Source: Cyanobium sp. ATX 6F1 (GTDB taxonomy: Bacteria > Cyanobacteriota > Cyanobacteriia > PCC-6307 > Cyanobiaceae). From it: a DNA stretch of 64,000 bases. The notes under the pieces were generated by a model. The model saw only the letters and a list, made by a program, of their open reading frames with translations, did no database searches and had not been told where the DNA came from. Below are positions 19,880 through 28,557 of this stretch, in pieces. The stretch is taken from NCBI RefSeq assembly GCF_024346315.1, contig NZ_JAGQCS010000008.1, positions 90,152 through 154,151 on the forward strand, given 5' to 3'. The position numbers and the translations under genes were made by a program. Position 1 is the stretch's first letter, and every line of letters begins with the position of its first letter.

Positions 19880-22378
19880 ATGGCGTTGCCTGACCCCCCC
19901 GCGCTGGCGACCCTGCTGGAGGGTGACCTGCGCGGCGCCTGGGACACCGATCAGGCCAGGGGACGCCTGCGGGCGGCTGCGATTGATTCGAGGCGGGTGC
20001 GACCGGGGGATGTGTTCTTCGCCCTGACGGGCCTCCAGAACGATGGCCATGCCTTCGTGGAGGCTGCCCTGGCGGCGGGTGCCGGCCTGGCGGTGGTCCG
20101 GCGCGGCTGGCGGCCCGCGTCCTGTCCGCTGCCACGCCTGGAGGTGGACTCACCCCTGGCGGCCCTGCAGGCGCTGGCGGCCTGGCACAGGCGCCGGGCC
20201 CTGGGGCGGGTGGTGGCGATCACAGGCAGCAATGGCAAGACCGTGGTCAAGGAGGCGCTCACCGCCCTGCTGGCGACGCGCTACTCCGTGGCCGCCAGTC
20301 CGGGCAGCTGGAACAGTCAGGTGGGGGTGCCCCTGGCGGTGCTGAACGCACCCATGGGCACGGAGATCGGCGTGTTCGAGGCGGGGGTCTCCGCCCCCGG
20401 TGAGATGGCGGCCCTGGCGACGATCCTGCAACCCGATCTGGGCGTGCTCGTGAACGTGGGCCTCGCCCACATCGCCGCCTTCGGCACGCGGGCGACCACG
20501 GCCCGTGAAAAACTGCGGCTGTTCGCCTCGGTGCCGGCCCAAGGTTGGGTGATCACCCCGGACGACCCGCTGGTGGAGGCCCAACCGTTGCCCTGCGAGC
20601 GGCTGAGGGTGGGGGATCAGGCACCCCGGCTGGTGGAGCAGCGCCCCATCCCCAACGGCACCCTGCTGACGGTGGCCTTCGAAGCAAGCTCCGTGAGCTT
20701 CCCCGTGCTCACCCGCTCCGCCCCCCTGATCGCCGACCTGATGATCGCGATCACCGCCGCCGTCCGCCTGGGGGTCACCCCCGAAGCGGTGGCGGCCACC
20801 CTCCACGACTACTCCTTCGGTCCCACGCGCATGGAGACCTGGCGCACGCCCGATGGGGTCACGATCATCAACGATGCCGCCAGCTCTGATCCGCTCTCGG
20901 TCCAGGCGGCGCTCGACACGGTGGGCTCCTCCCCCGGTGGCCCGGGCAAGCGCATCTTCGTGTTCGGCGGCATGGGCGAACTGGGGGAACTCGATCTACG
21001 GGAGCACCGGATCATCGGGCGGGTGGCGGCGGAACGCGGTTTCACCCATCTGGTGCTGCTGCCCCACCCCTCCCAGGCGCACACGGCGGCGGCCTGGCGC
21101 GAGGTCAAACCCGAGGCCCCTGTGCTGGAGGTGAACCTCAGCGACTTGCGCGACACCGTGCGCCAGCTGGCGGAACCCGGCGACACCCTCTTGGTCAAAG
21201 GCCCCCGCAATGAAGGGTTGGCGGCGGCGGCGCGCGCGCTCTGGGAGTCGATGGCGCCCAGGCGTTTCCTGGTGGACCTGGGGGCGATCGCCGAAAACAT
21301 CGCCCGCTTCCGTTCCCTCTGCGGGCCCAGGGTCGCGATCCTGGCGGTGCTCAAGGCCTGGGCCTACGGCACCGAACTCGCGCGGGTGGCCGTAACCCTG
21401 CAGGAGAGCGGCGTCGATTGGATCGGCGTCTCGGCCGCCGATGAGGGGGCCGTAGTGCGACGCGCAGGGGTGCAGCTGCCGGTTCTGGTGATGTTGATGA
21501 ACGGTGAGGAGGTGGACAAGGTGGTGCGTTACCGGCTCACACCGGTCGTCTATTCGCTTGCCTTTGCCCGCACCTTGATCGAGGGCCTGCGGGCTCTGGG
21601 GGCCAGCTGCGATGTGCATTTGGAGATCGACACCGGCATGGGCCGCCTGGGGGTGCCCCCCGCCGAGGCCCTGGCGGCCGCCCGCTTGCTGCGGGGCTCG
21701 GGGGTGACCCGCCTGGGCGGTCTGATGACCCATTTCTCCTGCGCCGATGACCCCGCCGAAGATGGCCACAGCCAAGCTCAGCTGGAACGATTCGAGCAGG
21801 CCGTGGCGGCGATCCGCTACGAGGGCGACCCAACCGAGCCACTGATCGTCCATGCGGCTGCCACGGCGGCGGCGGTGCGTTTCCCTGCGGCCCGCTTCGA
21901 CATGGTGCGGCTGGGCCTGGGGCTCTTCGGCATCCACCCTTCGGCCGCCGTCGCCGCGGCGCTCGACCTGCAGCTCGCGGTGGCCTTCGTCAGCCGCCTG
22001 GCCCAGGTGTCGCTGTGGACGCGCGGGCAGCGGGTGGGGTACGGCGGCACCTACGTGGTGGAGGCTGAGGAGTTGCGGGTGGGCATTGTCGAGGCCGGCT
22101 ACAACGACGGGGTGCCCTGGCGCCTGGCCGGGGCCGGCGTGGTGATGGTGCAAGGACACCGGGTGCGGATCATCGGGCGCATCTCGATGGATTCGATGGC
22201 CGTCGACCTCTCGGCTGTGCCCGAGGCGGCCGTGGGCGATGAGGTGCTGATCTTCGGTGCCAGCGAAGGGCAGGAACTGCGGCCCGAGGAGGTGGCCCAG
22301 AGTGCCGGCACAATCCCCTACGAGTTGCTGGTCAACGTCGACAGCCGCCGGGTGCAGCGGGTGTTCCGGGGCGACTAA
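19880..22378 (+). CDS. Bifunctional MurF ligase / alanine racemase fusion
   Basis: The 832-residue product joins two peptidoglycan enzymes. Residues 1 to about 455 are MurF (UDP-MurNAc-tripeptide--D-Ala-D-Ala ligase), with the ATP loop AITGSNGKTVVKE, SWNSQVGVPLAVL and INDAASSDPLSV. From about 458 onward is a PLP alanine racemase. The putative PLP lysine is K492 in KAWAYGTE, DTGMGRLG is intact, the catalytic tyrosine is Y741 in GYNDG, and GRISMDSMAVDL and GTIPYELLVNV follow. One protein could thus make D-Ala and ligate D-Ala-D-Ala. A GTG at 19820 is an alternative start. The lysine motif departs from the usual KANAYGHG, so racemase activity should be treated as likely, not proven. Confidence 0.88.
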   Translation: MALPDPPALATLLEGDLRGAWDTDQARGRLRAAAIDSRRVRPGDVFFALTGLQNDGHAFVEAALAAGAGLAVVRRGWRPASCPLPRLEVDSPLAALQALAAWHRRRALGRVVAITGSNGKTVVKEALTALLATRYSVAASPGSWNSQVGVPLAVLNAPMGTEIGVFEAGVSAPGEMAALATILQPDLGVLVNVGLAHIAAFGTRATTAREKLRLFASVPAQGWVITPDDPLVEAQPLPCERLRVGDQAPRLVEQRPIPNGTLLTVAFEASSVSFPVLTRSAPLIADLMIAITAAVRLGVTPEAVAATLHDYSFGPTRMETWRTPDGVTIINDAASSDPLSVQAALDTVGSSPGGPGKRIFVFGGMGELGELDLREHRIIGRVAAERGFTHLVLLPHPSQAHTAAAWREVKPEAPVLEVNLSDLRDTVRQLAEPGDTLLVKGPRNEGLAAAARALWESMAPRRFLVDLGAIAENIARFRSLCGPRVAILAVLKAWAYGTELARVAVTLQESGVDWIGVSAADEGAVVRRAGVQLPVLVMLMNGEEVDKVVRYRLTPVVYSLAFARTLIEGLRALGASCDVHLEIDTGMGRLGVPPAEALAAARLLRGSGVTRLGGLMTHFSCADDPAEDGHSQAQLERFEQAVAAIRYEGDPTEPLIVHAAATAAAVRFPAARFDMVRLGLGLFGIHPSAAVAAALDLQLAVAFVSRLAQVSLWTRGQRVGYGGTYVVEAEELRVGIVEAGYNDGVPWRLAGAGVVMVQGHRVRIIGRISMDSMAVDLSAVPEAAVGDEVLIFGASEGQELRPEEVAQSAGTIPYELLVNVDSRRVQRVFRGD

Positions 22379-22418
22379 GGGGCCTCGCAGCAGCACTGAT
22401 AAGCTTTCTGGGCCCCCT

Positions 22419-22507
22419 GGAGAGGTGGCTGAGTGGTTGAAAGCGGCTCCCTGCTAAGGAGTTACAGGAGGCAACTTCTGTCGAGGGTTCGAATCCCTCC
22501 CTCTCCG
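22419..22507 (+). tRNA. tRNA-Ser (anticodon GCU)
   Basis: An 89-base class II tRNA. The acceptor GGAGAGG pairs with CCTCTCC (22500-22506), with discriminator G at 22507. The anticodon loop is CTGCTAA with anticodon GCT. A long variable arm and a GGTTCGAAT T-arm follow. No CCA is encoded. Confidence 0.96.
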
Positions 22508-22520
22508 TTTCCAAACCCGT

Positions 22521-23450
22521 TCAAGTGGCCGTGACCTGCCCCAGGGCACGGGCGATCGAGGGCAGCAGCGCCCCGTCGGCGGCTCGATCCGCCCCCTCAC
22601 TGAACACCACCAGCAGAAAGGGCGCCTGGCCCTCGGCCTCCACGTAGGCGGCGTCATGGCGGGCCTGGCTCATCCAGCCGGCCTTGCTCCACAGCCGGGA
22701 GCCCTGCTCCAGGGCCTCCCCCAGGAAGCCATCCACCTGGTTCTCCGGATCGGCGCGCCGAGCAACGGGATCGAGCGAGCGGGACAGGAGCGCGCGCATG
22801 CGAACGCAGGCGGGCGGAGACACCAACGCACCGGCGATCACCCCATGCAGCAGGCGCGCCGTGGCGTCGGTGCTCAGGCGGTTGCGGTTCTCCAGGTCCT
22901 CCCCATAGAACTGGCGCTCGCGGCCGAAGGGCCCATCACCCCAGGTCTTCTGGCAGGCATTGCAAGCCTCGAACTCCGGCCAGCCCAGCTCCGCGAGCCA
23001 ACCGTTCACCAGTTGGCGCTGGGCCGACCAGGCCGCCAACCGCGGGGCGAGCAGATCGGGGCCGCTGGTGGTGCCGCTGAGCAAATCCACCAACAAACCC
23101 GTGGCGTCGTTGCTGGAGTCACGGATCATGTCGGCCATGGCCCGGCGCAGCTCCGGCCCCTCCTCCAGCCATTGCTGCTGCAACCAGGCCTCCACCGCCA
23201 CCATGTAGACCAGCTTCACCACGCTGGCGGGATAGCGCTGGCGCGATCCGCCCCAGCTGGCCCCCAGCACCGGCAGGCCCCAGAAGGCCGCCGGCTCCAG
23301 GGCCGCGCCTCGATCGATCAAGCTTCCCTCGTAGCGCAGCCAGGTGATCGACAGCTGATCTCCCAGCCCCGGACGGCCCTCCAGCTCGAGCCGTTCGATC
23401 AACGCCTCCAGGATCGAGACCATCCCCTCGTCGGGGCGGTAGAACGCCAT
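22521..23450 (-). CDS. Class A beta-lactamase-like serine hydrolase
   Basis: This 309-residue protein has the three penicillin-recognising motifs. They are SxxK in YPASVVKLVYMV (nucleophilic Ser near residue 78), SxN in RDSSNDATGLL, and a KTG-like box in LWSKAGWMSQ. No signal peptide is obvious, which is odd for an exported enzyme. A TTG six codons upstream (23468) would add little. It may be a carboxypeptidase-, esterase- or lactamase-like enzyme; motifs alone cannot tell. It is divergent from the NlpC/P60 gene with only 17 bp between starts. Confidence 0.8.
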   Translation of the reverse strand: MAFYRPDEGMVSILEALIERLELEGRPGLGDQLSITWLRYEGSLIDRGAALEPAAFWGLPVLGASWGGSRQRYPASVVKLVYMVAVEAWLQQQWLEEGPELRRAMADMIRDSSNDATGLLVDLLSGTTSGPDLLAPRLAAWSAQRQLVNGWLAELGWPEFEACNACQKTWGDGPFGRERQFYGEDLENRNRLSTDATARLLHGVIAGALVSPPACVRMRALLSRSLDPVARRADPENQVDGFLGEALEQGSRLWSKAGWMSQARHDAAYVEAEGQAPFLLVVFSEGADRAADGALLPSIARALGQVTAT

Positions 23451-23467
23451 CGAAGCGGCCAGAAGCA

Positions 23468-24235
23468 ATGGTGAGATTAGGCACCTTGGACCGGGGGGAT
23501 CTGCCTCCCGGCACCCCGGCCGCCCTTGAGCTGCTGATTCCTGGCAGCCACTGGCAGTTGCAGGGGGATCTGAACGGCTACAGCCGGCCCACGGGCCCTG
23601 GCCTGGCGACCCAGGCCGAAGCAGGGCGAGGCCTGCGGGTGCTCACCGGCCCCGAGCCCCACAGCGGTCGGCTGCGGGTGCGGCTGCTGGAGGACGGCTA
23701 CCCCTGCTGGGTGGACCCCGCCGATCTGCTCGGCCGCGCCATGGCCCGGGGACCGTGGCAACCGCGGCTGCTGGAGTCAAGGGCGATCGAGGCTGCCATC
23801 GCAGCCGTGCTGCGCTGGGCAGATCAGGCCAGCAGGATCACGAACCAGTACCTCTGGGGAGGCAGCCTCGGTCCCGACTACGACTGCTCCGGTTTCATCC
23901 AATCGGCCTTCGCCCGAGCGGGGGTGTGGATTCCCCGCGATGCCTACCAGCAGGAGCGGTTCTGCCAGCCGGTGGCCGTGAGGATCAGCGAGTTCCGCCT
24001 GCTCAGAGCGGGGGATCTGATCTTCTTCGGCTCACCCAGGCGCTGCACCCACGTGGGTCTGCACCTGGGCGGTGGCCGCTATCTGCACAGTTCCGGCCGC
24101 GACCACGGGCGCGATGGGCTGGGCATCGACGGCCTCAGCCCCGCCGACACCCATCCAGTGGCGAGCCACTACCGCCCACAGCTGCGCGGTGCCGGCCGCG
24201 TGGTGCGTTGCCATGACGGAACAACGCTTGCCTAA
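23468..24235 (+). CDS. NlpC/P60 family cell-wall peptidase with N-terminal SH3-like part
   Basis: This 255-residue protein resembles cyanobacterial gamma-D-glutamyl-diaminopimelate endopeptidases, which trim peptidoglycan peptides. The C-terminal half has the catalytic Cys in DYDCSGFIQSAFARAG (about residue 139), the first His in CTHVGLHLGG and a second polar site at YLHSSG. The N-terminal 110 residues look like SH3b repeats (LRVLTGPEPHSGRLRVRLLEDGYPCWV). It lies divergent to the serine hydrolase and just before the glycosyltransferase, so an envelope role fits. Confidence 0.87.
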   Translation: MVRLGTLDRGDLPPGTPAALELLIPGSHWQLQGDLNGYSRPTGPGLATQAEAGRGLRVLTGPEPHSGRLRVRLLEDGYPCWVDPADLLGRAMARGPWQPRLLESRAIEAAIAAVLRWADQASRITNQYLWGGSLGPDYDCSGFIQSAFARAGVWIPRDAYQQERFCQPVAVRISEFRLLRAGDLIFFGSPRRCTHVGLHLGGGRYLHSSGRDHGRDGLGIDGLSPADTHPVASHYRPQLRGAGRVVRCHDGTTLA

Positions 24236-24268
24236 GTTGCACACCTCCTCAGCCCTGAACCTCGACCC

Positions 24269-25240
24269 ATGAGCGTGCCCCAGGGCCCTGAGGTCTCCAT
24301 CGTGGTGCCCCTCTTCAATGAAGCGGAGAGTTTGCCGCTCCTGGTTGAGAAGTTGCTGGCCAGCCTGCGGCCCCAGGGCCGGTCTTTCGAGCTGGTGTTC
24401 GTCGACGATGGCTCAGTGGATGCCACCGCCAGCGTGCTCGCGCAGCTAGCGGAAGCGACGCCCGAACTGGTGGCCGTGCTGCTGCGGCGCAACTACGGGC
24501 AGACCGCCGCGATGGCCGCTGGCTTCGACGCCAGCAGCGGAGCGCTGATCGTCACCCTCGACGGGGACCTGCAGAACGATCCAGCCGACATCCCCCTGCT
24601 GCTGGAACGCCTGGGGGAGGGGTTCGATCTGGTCAGCGGCTGGCGCCACCAACGCCAGGACGGAGCCCTGAGCCGCCTGCTTCCCTCCAAGATCGCCAAC
24701 CGGCTGATCGCCCGGGTCACCGGCGTGAAGCTCCATGATTACGGCTGCTCCCTCAAGGCCTACCGGCGCGAAGTGATCGCCGACATGAACCTCTACGGGG
24801 AACTGCACCGTTTTCTGCCGGCCCTGGCCTTCATCGAGGGGGCGCGCATCACCGAGGTCAAGGTGCAGCATCACGCCCGCCGCTTCGGGCAGAGCAAGTA
24901 CGGGCTGGATCGCACCTTCCGGGTGCTGATGGATCTGCTCACGGTGACCTTCATGAAGCGCTTCCTGACCCGGCCGATGCATGTGTTCGGTCTGGGGGGA
25001 CTGGTGGGAATCGGCGCCGGCCTGCTGATCGCCCTGCAGCTGAGCTACGCCAAGGTCGTGCTGAACCAGGACATCGGCAACCGGCCGCTGCTCATGGTCG
25101 CCGTGCTGGCGATCCTCGCGGGGGTGCAGCTGTTCTGCTTCGGACTGCTGGCCGAACTGCAGATGCGCACGTATCACGAGAGTCAGGGCCGGCCGATCTA
25201 CCGGGTGCGGGCCACGTTGCGGGGAAGCCTGAGTAGCTGA
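24269..25240 (+). CDS. Polyprenyl-phosphate-type family 2 glycosyltransferase
   Basis: The product has 323 residues. The GT-A domain contains [39 protein letters not shown] and the metal-binding LDGDLQNDP, the DPM1/GtrB pattern that transfers a sugar onto a polyprenyl phosphate. Two hydrophobic segments near residues 235-260 and 272-298 anchor it in the membrane. The start at 24269 is 33 bp after the NlpC/P60 gene and could be co-transcribed with it. The sugar and the acceptor are unknown. Confidence 0.86.
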   Translation: MSVPQGPEVSIVVPLFNEAESLPLLVEKLLASLRPQGRSFELVFVDDGSVDATASVLAQLAEATPELVAVLLRRNYGQTAAMAAGFDASSGALIVTLDGDLQNDPADIPLLLERLGEGFDLVSGWRHQRQDGALSRLLPSKIANRLIARVTGVKLHDYGCSLKAYRREVIADMNLYGELHRFLPALAFIEGARITEVKVQHHARRFGQSKYGLDRTFRVLMDLLTVTFMKRFLTRPMHVFGLGGLVGIGAGLLIALQLSYAKVVLNQDIGNRPLLMVAVLAILAGVQLFCFGLLAELQMRTYHESQGRPIYRVRATLRGSLSS

Positions 25241-25489
25241 GGGTCAGCCACGGCGAACTCCGCTCCCCCAGGCCCGCGCGACGTCAGGGCGGCAGGGAGC
25301 AGGCCCGCTCGGCAGGGTTGTCCGTGGTGGCCAGCAGAGGCGGACGAGCTCGAGTCAGGAGTCAAAGACCGATCAGAGCCGTCCCAGCGGCAAGACGGAT
25401 TGAACTTTTATGTCGCGGCCCGATGCTGGCTGGAGTGGCTTGGGAAGCGCTCCGTACAGTACCGACGGTAGATGTGTTGGCCCACGCTG
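25241..25489. other. Spacer upstream of psaI
   Basis: 249 bp without a convincing gene. A long open frame that passes through it continues into psaL but has no family character here. A TACAGT hexamer at 25455-25460 could be a psaI -10, without a clear -35. Confidence 0.4.
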
Positions 25490-25606
25490 ATGACTGGAGA
25501 TTTCGTCGTTGCCTGGTTGCCGTCGGTGTTGGTTCCCTTTGTGGGGATTCTGGGCGCGGCGGTGGCGATGGCCCTGCTGTTCAACGTGATCGAAGCGAGC
25601 GACTGA
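25490..25606 (+). CDS. psaI: Photosystem I subunit VIII (PsaI)
   Basis: PsaI is a single-helix PSI subunit that helps hold PsaL in the complex. The 38-residue product starts [19 protein letters not shown] and has one membrane helix, then ends FNVIEASD. That matches the PsaI pattern of LP near the start, a hydrophobic core and an acidic tail. It lies 47 bp upstream of psaL on the same strand, the usual partner. The length and context make the call secure even without a database search. Confidence 0.9.
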   Translation: MTGDFVVAWLPSVLVPFVGILGAAVAMALLFNVIEASD

Positions 25607-25653
25607 CGTTCCCGATCGCCCTTCCGTTCGCGCTCAACCCTTCCTCCTCCACC

Positions 25654-26133
25654 ATGACCGTGACCCCCGTGGCCGACCCCTGCGTCGGCAATCTGGCCAC
25701 CCCCGTCAACAGCAACTACTTCACCAAGGCCTTCCTCAACGCCTTGCCGGCCTACCGTCCGTCCCTTTCACCCAACCGACGGGGGCTTGAAGTGGGCATG
25801 GCCCACGGGTTCTTCCTCTACGGACCCTTCGCCCTGACCGGCCCCCTGCGCTCCACCGAATACGCCAGCACAGCCGGCCTTCTCGCCTCCATCGGCCTGG
25901 TGACCATCCTCACGGTCTGTCTTTCGATCTACGGGACCGCCGGCAACGGCCCCAACGTGCAACCTCCCGATGCCACGATCGACAATCCACCCGCCGACCT
26001 GTTCACCAAGGCCGGGTGGGCCGAGTTCGCCAGTGGCTTCTGGCTGGGTGGTTGCGGTGGAGCCGCCTTCGCCTGGTTGCTGGCCGGCACCTCCATCATC
26101 TCGCCACTGGTGAAGATCGCCAGTGGTGGCTGA
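25654..26133 (+). CDS. psaL: Photosystem I reaction center subunit XI (PsaL)
   Basis: PsaL drives trimer or tetramer formation of cyanobacterial PSI. The product has 159 residues, with conserved [25 protein letters not shown] at the N-terminus and [18 protein letters not shown], and three hydrophobic segments. The frame extends far upstream, but the ATG at 25654 ([10 protein letters not shown]) gives the family start. It is paired with psaI and followed by a strong terminator. Confidence 0.96.
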   Translation: MTVTPVADPCVGNLATPVNSNYFTKAFLNALPAYRPSLSPNRRGLEVGMAHGFFLYGPFALTGPLRSTEYASTAGLLASIGLVTILTVCLSIYGTAGNGPNVQPPDATIDNPPADLFTKAGWAEFASGFWLGGCGGAAFAWLLAGTSIISPLVKIASGG

Positions 26134-26191
26134 AGCCCTGGGTTGATCGGCCCACGTCGCTCGAGAGAGGCTCACACCTTCCCATCAACAG

Positions 26192-26216
26192 GCCCCGGCG
26201 AAAGCTGGGGCTTTTT
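26192..26216 (+). terminator. Intrinsic terminator of psaI-psaL
   Basis: CCCCGGC (26193-26199) and GCTGGGG (26204-26210) form a 7-bp stem with one G-U wobble and a GAAA tetraloop, followed by CTTTTT. The same 25 bases recur in inverted orientation after psaB. Confidence 0.85.
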
Positions 26217-26350
26217 CATGGGCGCACGAAATCTGGCCTGGTCGCATGACTTCGGCAAGGCCAGTTGACCAGGAACATCCTCCTTTGTACGCATGGGGCA
26301 CAGCGGTCAGCACAACGCGGAGGAGAGATCAGCGACAGCCTGGGTGAGAT

Positions 26351-27142
26351 TTAAATATTGCGCTCAAAGAGAGCCCTGAAAATTGACTCCGTCTGAATCA
26401 AGCCCGAAGTAAATGGATTAGAGAATAAATCAAGGAAAAGAGCCGGCAAAGGCAAGGCGATCAACAGAGAGCCACCATTAAGCCTGTGGCGCCACCCGCC
26501 TCGGGCGGTCGCAAACAGGAGAACAGCAATCGCAAAGTAGAGCACAAGAACTGCAACCCAAAGAATCGACTGGAAGTTCGGCTTGGCCTGGGATAGGCGC
26601 TTTTCCCGGGCATCAATGATGTTGTAGAGAATCTCCGCAGACTTCTGCTGGTAGAGCGTCTCCGAGGGTGACTCATCAGCCATCTTGGGTAAATTGGCAT
26701 CCTTGGAGGAGAAAAACAGCTGCAACTCATCAAGGGCCAAACTGGTCTGGGGGCTGCGCTGACCGGAGCGCATGGTCTTGGATTCACTTTCGGCAATCGA
26801 ATCGGCGTAGTCGTAGACCAGTCGGCGCGCCTCCACCCGCTGCTCCTCAGGTAGCACCGAAACGAGGGCCCCGAGCCTGTTCAAGGTGACCGCTTCGGCA
26901 GTGGCGGTGGAATTCAACTCCAACACATGAATGAAGGCATTGGAGAGCAGAAACGCCGTCACCAATCCGTAGATGCTGGCCAGAGGTCCCAACATGATCG
27001 GATCGAACTGGTCACTCAGCAGCTTGCGGCGCCGCAAATAAGACACAAGCTTGAGCGCCAGGAACATCAGCAACAGGGCGACTCCGTAGATGCGGATCAC
27101 TCCGATCAAGAAGGGGAGCAGTTGATTGATGAACGCAAACAT
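26351..27142 (-). CDS. DUF4239 (bestrophin-like) membrane protein
   Basis: This 263-residue protein has two N-terminal hydrophobic segments (about residues 8-36 and 48-72), a hydrophilic middle of roughly 110 residues rich in helix-forming charged residues, and two C-terminal segments (about 193-215 and 224-245). That topology, together with a PLASIYGLVTAFLLSNAF-type second helix, matches the DUF4239/bestrophin-like family, which may form anion channels; no function is proven. It lies 40 bp downstream of the binding-protein gene on the same strand. Its DNA is clearly more A+T rich than its neighbours. Confidence 0.7.
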   Translation of the reverse strand: MFAFINQLLPFLIGVIRIYGVALLLMFLALKLVSYLRRRKLLSDQFDPIMLGPLASIYGLVTAFLLSNAFIHVLELNSTATAEAVTLNRLGALVSVLPEEQRVEARRLVYDYADSIAESESKTMRSGQRSPQTSLALDELQLFFSSKDANLPKMADESPSETLYQQKSAEILYNIIDAREKRLSQAKPNFQSILWVAVLVLYFAIAVLLFATARGGWRHRLNGGSLLIALPLPALFLDLFSNPFTSGLIQTESIFRALFERNI

Positions 27143-27182
27143 GATTCAAATGGGCAAATGATTGCAATGGCTAGATTCAGGA

Positions 27183-28400
27183 TCAGTGAATAAAATTAGC
27201 GCCACCTCCCATCATGAACGTGAGTTGAACAAAGTCGCTGCCGTTGTGATTGGCAGGTGAGAAGGACAGTTTAAAACCCCCAAAATCAACGTTGCTCATC
27301 GATTCCAGGCCCCGCCGCAAGGAGGCCCGAGTGGGATTAGGCCCTGCCCGACGTAGCGCTTCCACCGTGGTCTTAGCCGCAAGAAAGCCTTCAAGGCTGT
27401 AAAAGCTGAAGCGAAGGCGTGGATCCGAGCGGCGCAGAATGCTCTGATACTCGTGAACGATTGGCTTGGTGGCATCCCAGGGGAATGGCACAACCTGGGT
27501 GATGCCGATGTTGCGACCGAGGGGTCCCAAGGCCTTGGCCAGGGGAAGACTACCGACGAACGATACGCTCATCAGCTGGGCCTCAGACCCCAGTGACTTG
27601 ATGTTGCGCACAAAACTGGCCACCGTTCCATAGGTGGAGATCATCACCACAGCATCGGGCTTGGCATCATGAATCTGCCGTGCCGCCACTGCGGTCTCCA
27701 AGCTGTTGCGTTGCACAGTCGCCGTCTTCACCAGCTTCATCCGGCGCCGAGCAAGGGCAAGCTCAACCCCACGCAGCCCATCGCGGCCATAACCATCGTT
27801 CTGATAGAACACCGCCACATCACGGAATCCATAACGGGCCAGGTAAGCAACAAGCCGCTCGGCCTCCTGGTAGTAACTGGCTCGTATGTTGAAGATCAAC
27901 GGATCGGTGGGGTTCCGAATCAGCTGGGCGCCACTGACGGGCGCCACCAGGGGAACGCCCTGGCTCCGCATCTCTGGCAAAGCGGCTTGAATACCGGGAA
28001 CACCGATCAAGCCAAACAGGGCGTAGACCTTTTGCGATCGAATCAGATCGCGCACATTGCGAGCGGTTTTGACCGGGTCGTATTGATCATCAAGCACTTG
28101 GACCGCAATCCTGCGACCGTAGACGCCGCCTTGGGAGTTGACCAGATCGAAGTAGGCCAAGGAGCCCGCCACGAAGGCTTGCCCCAGCTGTCCAGATGGA
28201 CCCGTCAAGGGGACCGACTGTCCCAGCAGGATGGTTCGTTGGTTGATGCCGGCCTCGGAAGCACGAAGCCAGATGGCGGGAACGATCAACGTGAGCGCAC
28301 CTCCCGCTGTCACCAGGAGAACCAGCAGTCTGCGGCGCACCAGCCCAAAGGAAGAGCAACGAATGGCCGCCAACCCTGCACGACTACGGAAGCCAGGCAT
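27183..28400 (-). CDS. Membrane-anchored periplasmic binding protein, branched-chain amino acid/urea type
   Basis: The 405-residue product has a basic start then a hydrophobic segment (about residues 24-45, LLVLLVTAGGALTLIVPAIW) without a lipobox, so it is probably anchored or secreted. It then follows the LivK/UrtA type I binding fold: LGQSVPLTGPSGQLGQAFVAG, FDLVNSQGGVYGRRI, and VPLVAPVSGAQLIRN. No permease or ATPase gene is nearby, so it is not evidently part of a complete ABC transporter. It is followed by the DUF4239 gene; the two look co-transcribed. The ligand is unknown. Confidence 0.82.
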   Translation of the reverse strand: MPGFRSRAGLAAIRCSSFGLVRRRLLVLLVTAGGALTLIVPAIWLRASEAGINQRTILLGQSVPLTGPSGQLGQAFVAGSLAYFDLVNSQGGVYGRRIAVQVLDDQYDPVKTARNVRDLIRSQKVYALFGLIGVPGIQAALPEMRSQGVPLVAPVSGAQLIRNPTDPLIFNIRASYYQEAERLVAYLARYGFRDVAVFYQNDGYGRDGLRGVELALARRRMKLVKTATVQRNSLETAVAARQIHDAKPDAVVMISTYGTVASFVRNIKSLGSEAQLMSVSFVGSLPLAKALGPLGRNIGITQVVPFPWDATKPIVHEYQSILRRSDPRLRFSFYSLEGFLAAKTTVEALRRAGPNPTRASLRRGLESMSNVDFGGFKLSFSPANHNGSDFVQLTFMMGGGANFIH

Positions 28401-28425
28401 TCACGCGATTTCGCCCCATGGGTGA

Positions 28426-28431
28426 ATCCTA
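28426..28431 (-). promoter_or_regulatory. Candidate -10 of the binding-protein/DUF4239 unit
   Basis: TAGGAT on the minus strand lies 26 bases before the ATG at 28400. No clear -35 was found. The sequence fits the TAG-type -10 hexamers seen upstream of other genes in the window. Confidence 0.35.
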
Positions 28432-28494
28432 AAGGCAGGTTCCATCCACGATCAGCCGGCTGGAAGACTCACGTCCAACCTGCAACCTTGAGCC

Positions 28495-28522
28495 AAAAAA
28501 AAGCCCCAGCTTTCGCCGGGGC
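28495..28522 (-). terminator. Intrinsic terminator of psaA-psaB
   Basis: On the minus strand CCCCGGC, a GAAA loop and GCTGGGG form the same wobble-containing 7-bp stem as after psaL, followed by C and eight T residues. It lies 35 bp after the psaB stop. Confidence 0.88.
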
Positions 28523-28557
28523 ATGGGAGGTGAGGTGCGTCCCTCGAGGAAATGGGT

